NCBI GenBank assembly: GCA_009379735.1
Contig: WHTB01000006.1
Coordinates: 1 to 37,927 of the forward strand
Length of the DNA: 37,927 bases
Direction: 5' to 3'
Source: Propionibacteriales bacterium
GTDB lineage: Bacteria > Actinomycetota > Actinomycetes > Propionibacteriales > Nocardioidaceae
Every line of letters begins with the position of its first letter. Position 1 is the first letter of the stretch. The notes below the pieces were generated by a model. The model ran no database searches. It saw only the letters and a program-made list of their open reading frames with translations, and was not told the origin of the DNA. The position numbers and the translations under genes were made by a program. Below are positions 34,622 through 37,927 of the stretch, in pieces.

Positions 34622-36403
34622 ATGAGTCGCGAGTTCACCAGCATCGGCGTGATCGGCCTCGGCACGATGGGCGCCGGCATCGCCGAGGTCTTTGCCCGCA
34701 ACGGGTTCACGGTCGTCGGCGTCGAGCTCACCGAGGAGTCGCTGGAGCGCGGGAGGCAGCACGTCCAGCACTCGACCGACCGGGCCCACAAGCGAGGCAA
34801 GCTGACCAGCGAGGAGCAGGCCGACATCTTCGGCAGGATCTCCTTCACCACGGCACTGGCCGATGTGAAGGACTGCGACCTCGTGGTCGAGGCGGTCGTC
34901 GAAAAGCTCGCGCTGAAGCGGGAGATCTTCCAGCAGCTCGACACGATCGTGCGTCCCGACGCGGTGCTGGCCACCAACACATCGTCGCTGTCGGTCACTG
35001 AGATCTCGGCCGCGACCTCCAACCCCGGCCGGGTCGTCGGCATGCACTTCTTCAACCCGGCGCCGGTGCAGCAGTTCGTCGAGGTCATCCGTACGGTCGT
35101 GACCGAGCCCGACGTCGTGTCCGACGCCCTCACGCTCGCGGCGGCGCTGGGCAAGAGCCCGGTGACCTGTGGCGACAAGGCGGGCTTCATCGCCAACGCC
35201 CTGCTGTTCGGCTACCTCAACCACGCGGTCTCGATGTACGACGGCCGCTATGCCACCCGCGAGGACATCGACGCCGCGATGAGGTTCGGCTGCGGCTACC
35301 CGATGGGACCGCTGGCGCTGCTCGACCTGATCGGCCTCGACACCGCGTACGAGATCCTCGACACGATGTACCGGCAGGGCCGCGACCGCCTGCACGCGCC
35401 GTCACCGATGCTCAAGCAGATGGTCACCGCCGGCCTGCTCGGCCGCAAGACCGGACGCGGCTTCTACACCTACGAGGAGGCCGACTCCCCGATCGTGGTC
35501 GACGACGCGCACACGCCTTCGGCTGACGACGCGCCCCAGCTCCGGCGGCCGATCAGCGCCGTCGGTGTCGTCGGCACCGGCACCATGGCCAGCGGCATCG
35601 TCGAGGTGTTCGCGAAGGCGGGGTACGACGTCATGTACGTCGGCCGCAGCCAGGACAAGGTCGACGCGGTGCGCTCTCGGATCGAGCGCTCACTCGACAA
35701 GGCCGTGCAGCGAGGCAAGCTCGAGCAGCCCGCCCGCGACGAGGCGGTCGGCCGGCTGACCGGGTCGACCAGTCTGGACGACCTCAGCCAGGTCGACCTC
35801 GTGGTCGAAGCGATCGCCGAGGACCTGCACGTCAAGCAGACACTGTTCGAGAACCTCGACGAGATCTGCAAGCCCGGCGCGATCTTGGCCACCACGACCT
35901 CGTCGCTGCCGGTGATCGAGTGCGCGCGGGTGACCAAGCGCCCCGGCGACGTGGTCGGCATGCACTTCTTCAACCCGGCGCCGATCATGCAGCTGGTCGA
36001 GGTCGTCTCGACCGTCTCGACCGGCGACGAGGTCGCGGAGACGGTGCGGGCGCTGTGCGCCGAGGTCGGCAAGGTCGCGGTGTCCTGCAGCGACCGTTCC
36101 GGGTTCATCGTCAACGCCCTGCTCTTCCCGTACCTCAACGACGCGGTGGGGATGCTCGAAGCGCACTACGCCACCGCCGACGACATCGACACCGCGATGA
36201 AGAAGGGCTGTGCGCTGCCGATGGGACCGTTCGAGCTGCTCGACGTGGTCGGCAACGACGTGTCGCTGGCCATTCAGCGCGAGCTCTACCTGGAGTTCCG
36301 CGAGCCCGGCTTCGCGCCGGCCCCGCTGCTGGAGCATCTGGTGACCGCGGGTTACCTCGGGCGCAAGACCGGCCGGGGCTTCCGCGACTACTCGACGGTC
36401 TGA
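34622..36403 (+). CDS. 3-hydroxybutyryl-CoA dehydrogenase, internally duplicated
   Basis: Interconverts 3-hydroxyacyl-CoA and 3-ketoacyl-CoA with NAD(P). The 593-residue protein is two full dehydrogenases head to tail: half 1 (about residues 1-283) and half 2 (about 305-593). Each has a Rossmann motif ([34 protein letters not shown]), the Ser of TSSL, the catalytic His and Glu ([32 protein letters not shown]), the conserved Asn ([28 protein letters not shown]) and the end [11 protein letters not shown]. Both look catalytically complete. Usual single-copy family length is about 285. Partners could be the butyrate/polyhydroxybutyrate or ethylmalonyl-CoA routes; the mutase at 23836 supports the latter. 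Confidence 0.93.
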   Translation: MSREFTSIGVIGLGTMGAGIAEVFARNGFTVVGVELTEESLERGRQHVQHSTDRAHKRGKLTSEEQADIFGRISFTTALADVKDCDLVVEAVVEKLALKREIFQQLDTIVRPDAVLATNTSSLSVTEISAATSNPGRVVGMHFFNPAPVQQFVEVIRTVVTEPDVVSDALTLAAALGKSPVTCGDKAGFIANALLFGYLNHAVSMYDGRYATREDIDAAMRFGCGYPMGPLALLDLIGLDTAYEILDTMYRQGRDRLHAPSPMLKQMVTAGLLGRKTGRGFYTYEEADSPIVVDDAHTPSADDAPQLRRPISAVGVVGTGTMASGIVEVFAKAGYDVMYVGRSQDKVDAVRSRIERSLDKAVQRGKLEQPARDEAVGRLTGSTSLDDLSQVDLVVEAIAEDLHVKQTLFENLDEICKPGAILATTTSSLPVIECARVTKRPGDVVGMHFFNPAPIMQLVEVVSTVSTGDEVAETVRALCAEVGKVAVSCSDRSGFIVNALLFPYLNDAVGMLEAHYATADDIDTAMKKGCALPMGPFELLDVVGNDVSLAIQRELYLEFREPGFAPAPLLEHLVTAGYLGRKTGRGFRDYSTV

Positions 36404-36405
36404 CC

Positions 36406-36693
36406 GTGTCCCGGCGCCGACAGCAGCGGCCGCCTCGGTCGGCGGAGCAATCGTCCGACGGGCAGGTCGTGGAGGTGTGGTCGGGTGAGCAGTGGGTCGT
36501 ACGCCAGGTGACCGGCGCGGCCGCCACCAAGCACTACCGCTGCCCCGGCTGTGACCACCTCATCGCGATGGCCACGCCGCACGTCGTCGCGTGGCCGGCC
36601 GAGCCGGGCGTGTTCGCGGAGAGCGGCCTCGAGGAGCGCCGGCACTGGCACACCGGGTGCTGGCGCGCCCGCGAGCGACGCCGTCCTGGCTAG
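36406..36693 (+). CDS. Conserved actinobacterial small protein with Cys/His motif
   Basis: A 95-residue protein starting at GTG 36406, two bases after the dehydrogenase stop. The disordered, basic N-terminus (about 1-18) precedes HYRCPGCDHLIAMATPHVVAWP and a C-terminal RRHWHTGCWRARERR. Cys46/Cys49 with the later His and Cys suggest a zinc-ribbon-like site. This short protein type is conserved in actinobacteria and often mislabelled 'ATP/GTP-binding'; no nucleotide-binding motif is present. Function unknown. The frame continues upstream inside the dehydrogenase as a shadow. Confidence 0.75.
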   Translation: MSRRRQQRPPRSAEQSSDGQVVEVWSGEQWVVRQVTGAAATKHYRCPGCDHLIAMATPHVVAWPAEPGVFAESGLEERRHWHTGCWRARERRRPG

Positions 36694-36703
36694 GCTGGCC
36701 GGG

Positions 36704-37498
36704 ATGCCTGCGATCCGAGCCAGTTCCGTGCTTCCCGCCCGCCGCGAGGCCCTCACGCTGACAACGGCCGACGGGCTCTCGCTGGTGGGCGAGCTCGCCG
36801 TGCCGGAGTCGGCCGACCCGGTGGCCACGCTGGTCTGCCTGCACCCGTTGCCGACCCATGGCGGCATGATGGACAGCCACGTCTTCCGCAAGGCGGCGTA
36901 CCGGCTGCCGGCGCTGGCCGACCTCGCGGTGCTGCGCTTCAACACCCGCGGCACGTCCAGCGAGCAGGGCACCAGCGAGGGCGCGTTCGACGGCGGCAAG
37001 GGCGAGCGGTTCGACGTCGCGGCGGCGATTGAGTACGCCGAGTTCGCCGACCTGCCCCACATCTGGCTGCTCGGCTGGTCGTTCGGCACCGACCTCGCGC
37101 TGATGCACGGCTGCGACCCCGGCGTCACCGGCGCGTTCCTGATGTCACCGCCGTTGAAGTTCGCCACCGACGAGGACCTCGACCGGTGGGCGGCGTCCGG
37201 CAAGCCACTGGTCGCGATGGTCCCGGAGCACGACGACTACCTGCAGCCTCCGGCGGCCCGGGAGCGGTTCGCCCGGGTGCCGCAGGCCGAGGTGATCGGG
37301 GTCGACGGCGCGAAGCACCTGTGGGTGGGCGACGCCGAGACCGCCCTCGACCTCATCGTCGAGCGGCTCGCGCCGGACCGCTCACCGCTGCCGACCGAGT
37401 GGGACGGCCCGATGCAGCAGGCCGACTCCTCGGCGTACGCCGACCGCACGGTCGCGGCCTTCTCCGACGTACCCGTGGCCCAACCCGAGAGGGACTGA
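36704..37498 (+). CDS. Alpha/beta hydrolase
   Basis: A 264-residue alpha/beta-hydrolase-fold protein. LTTADGLSLVGELAVPE starts the fold, LVCLHPLPTHGGMMDSHV holds the oxyanion strand, GWSFGTDLAL contains the nucleophile Ser, AMVPEHDDYLQP the acid Asp and DGAKHLWVGD the His. It resembles the KANL/CIB-type hydrolase group (dienelactone hydrolase-like); the natural substrate is unknown. TAGGCT, overlapping the preceding stop codon, lies 7 nt before the ATG, so a leaderless transcript is likely. The frame is open upstream but that part is a shadow. Confidence 0.85.
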   Translation: MPAIRASSVLPARREALTLTTADGLSLVGELAVPESADPVATLVCLHPLPTHGGMMDSHVFRKAAYRLPALADLAVLRFNTRGTSSEQGTSEGAFDGGKGERFDVAAAIEYAEFADLPHIWLLGWSFGTDLALMHGCDPGVTGAFLMSPPLKFATDEDLDRWAASGKPLVAMVPEHDDYLQPPAARERFARVPQAEVIGVDGAKHLWVGDAETALDLIVERLAPDRSPLPTEWDGPMQQADSSAYADRTVAAFSDVPVAQPERD

Positions 37499-37499
37499 C

Positions 37500-37927
37500 A
37501 TGACCGAGCTGCCGGTGGTGCTGCTGCACGCGTTCCCGTTGTCGAGCGCGATGTGGGCGGCGCAGGGTGAGTTCGACCCGATCACGCCGGACCTCCCGGG
37601 TTTCGGTGGGGCACCCGTCAGTGCCGAGGCCCCCGACCTCGGCGTGCTGGCCGACAGCGTGCTCGCGGACATCGACGACCGCGGGCTCTCCAGCGTCGTG
37701 CTCGGCGGATTGTCGATGGGTGGGTACGTCGCGATGGAGATCCTGCGGCGCCGGCCGGAGTGTGTCGCCGCAATCGTACTCGCCGACACGAAGGCGTCGG
37801 CCGACCCGGAAGAGGCACGGGCCAACCGCGAGCGGGTGGCGTCGTTGCTGGACGCGCGGAAGAGCGCCGACGTGCTGGTCGAGGAGGTCCTGCCCAGCCT
37901 GCTCGGTGAGACCACCAGGCGCGACCG
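37500..37927 (+). CDS. Alpha/beta hydrolase, cut by the window end
   Basis: Starts at ATG 37500 after the RBS GAGAGGGA, directly after the previous hydrolase stop. The visible 142 residues show LPVVLLHAFPLSSAMW (strand and oxyanion region), TPDLPGFGGAP, and the nucleophile elbow GGLSMGGYVAMEIL; the acid and His lie beyond the window. The pattern fits the 3-oxoadipate enol-lactonase/MenH-like group of small esterases. The 3' end is missing. Confidence 0.85.
   Translation, partial: MTELPVVLLHAFPLSSAMWAAQGEFDPITPDLPGFGGAPVSAEAPDLGVLADSVLADIDDRGLSSVVLGGLSMGGYVAMEILRRRPECVAAIVLADTKASADPEEARANRERVASLLDARKSADVLVEEVLPSLLGETTRRD

Overview
The window is a high-GC bacterial chromosome segment with many GTG starts and short overlaps between genes. 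The order argS-lysA-hom-thrC-thrB-rho-rpmE-prfA-prmC-sua5-wecA-atp operon-DUF2550, together with the long AtpH form, NucS and an ethylmalonyl-CoA mutase, points to an actinobacterium. A Nocardioidaceae- or Propionibacteriales-like member is plausible, but the genus cannot be fixed from this sequence. No rRNA, tRNA, CRISPR array, transposase or integrase was recognised.

Layout. (1) 2-6007: the 3' part of argS, then the aspartate-family genes lysA, hom, thrC and thrB, very closely spaced. (2) 6008-13128: a 280-bp leader and rho (with an Asn/Gln/Gly/Arg/Asp-rich insertion), a thiol peroxidase, a palindrome-rich intergenic region, rpmE, prfA, prmC, a Sua5/YrdC gene and wecA. (3) 13194-21516: a CRP-type dyad, an AtpI-like protein, AtpZ, atpBEFHAGDC and DUF2550. 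(4) 21532-22750: one AbiEi/DUF559-like gene enclosed by inverted arrays of a 32-bp repeat, inserted between housekeeping genes. (5) 22760-28351: a PduO-type cobalamin adenosyltransferase (minus strand), a STAS protein, a B12-dependent ethylmalonyl-CoA mutase with an overlapping small gene, and glgX. (6) 28360-30426: a 53-residue Cys-motif protein and a ferritin diverging around a DtxR/IdeR-type iron box, then a D-amino-acid oxidase and a VOC protein. (7) 30427-33779: an accessory island with four overlapping genes. (8) 33879-37927: nucS (minus strand), a duplicated 3-hydroxybutyryl-CoA dehydrogenase, a Cys/His-containing small protein and two alpha/beta hydrolases, the last cut by the window end.

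The main candidate for a new system is the four-gene island at 30826-33779. It encodes a 99-residue helical protein, a 449-residue protein ending in a RelA/SpoT-type alarmone synthetase domain, a 92-residue unknown protein, and a 346-residue protein with two SpoT-like HD domains in tandem. The pairing of a synthetase with a hydrolase is the logic of toxSAS toxin-antitoxin modules. The extra N-terminal region on the synthetase, the two small partners and the doubled hydrolase are not the layout I know. The second candidate is the repeat-bounded AbiEi/DUF559 module.

Regulatory themes: three dyads of the form GTG-N8-CAC lie in front of the atp operon, the ethylmalonyl-CoA mutase gene and the 3-hydroxybutyryl-CoA dehydrogenase/nucS pair. 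They could be CRP-family sites linking energy and acyl-CoA metabolism. The iron box fits iron control of ferritin storage.
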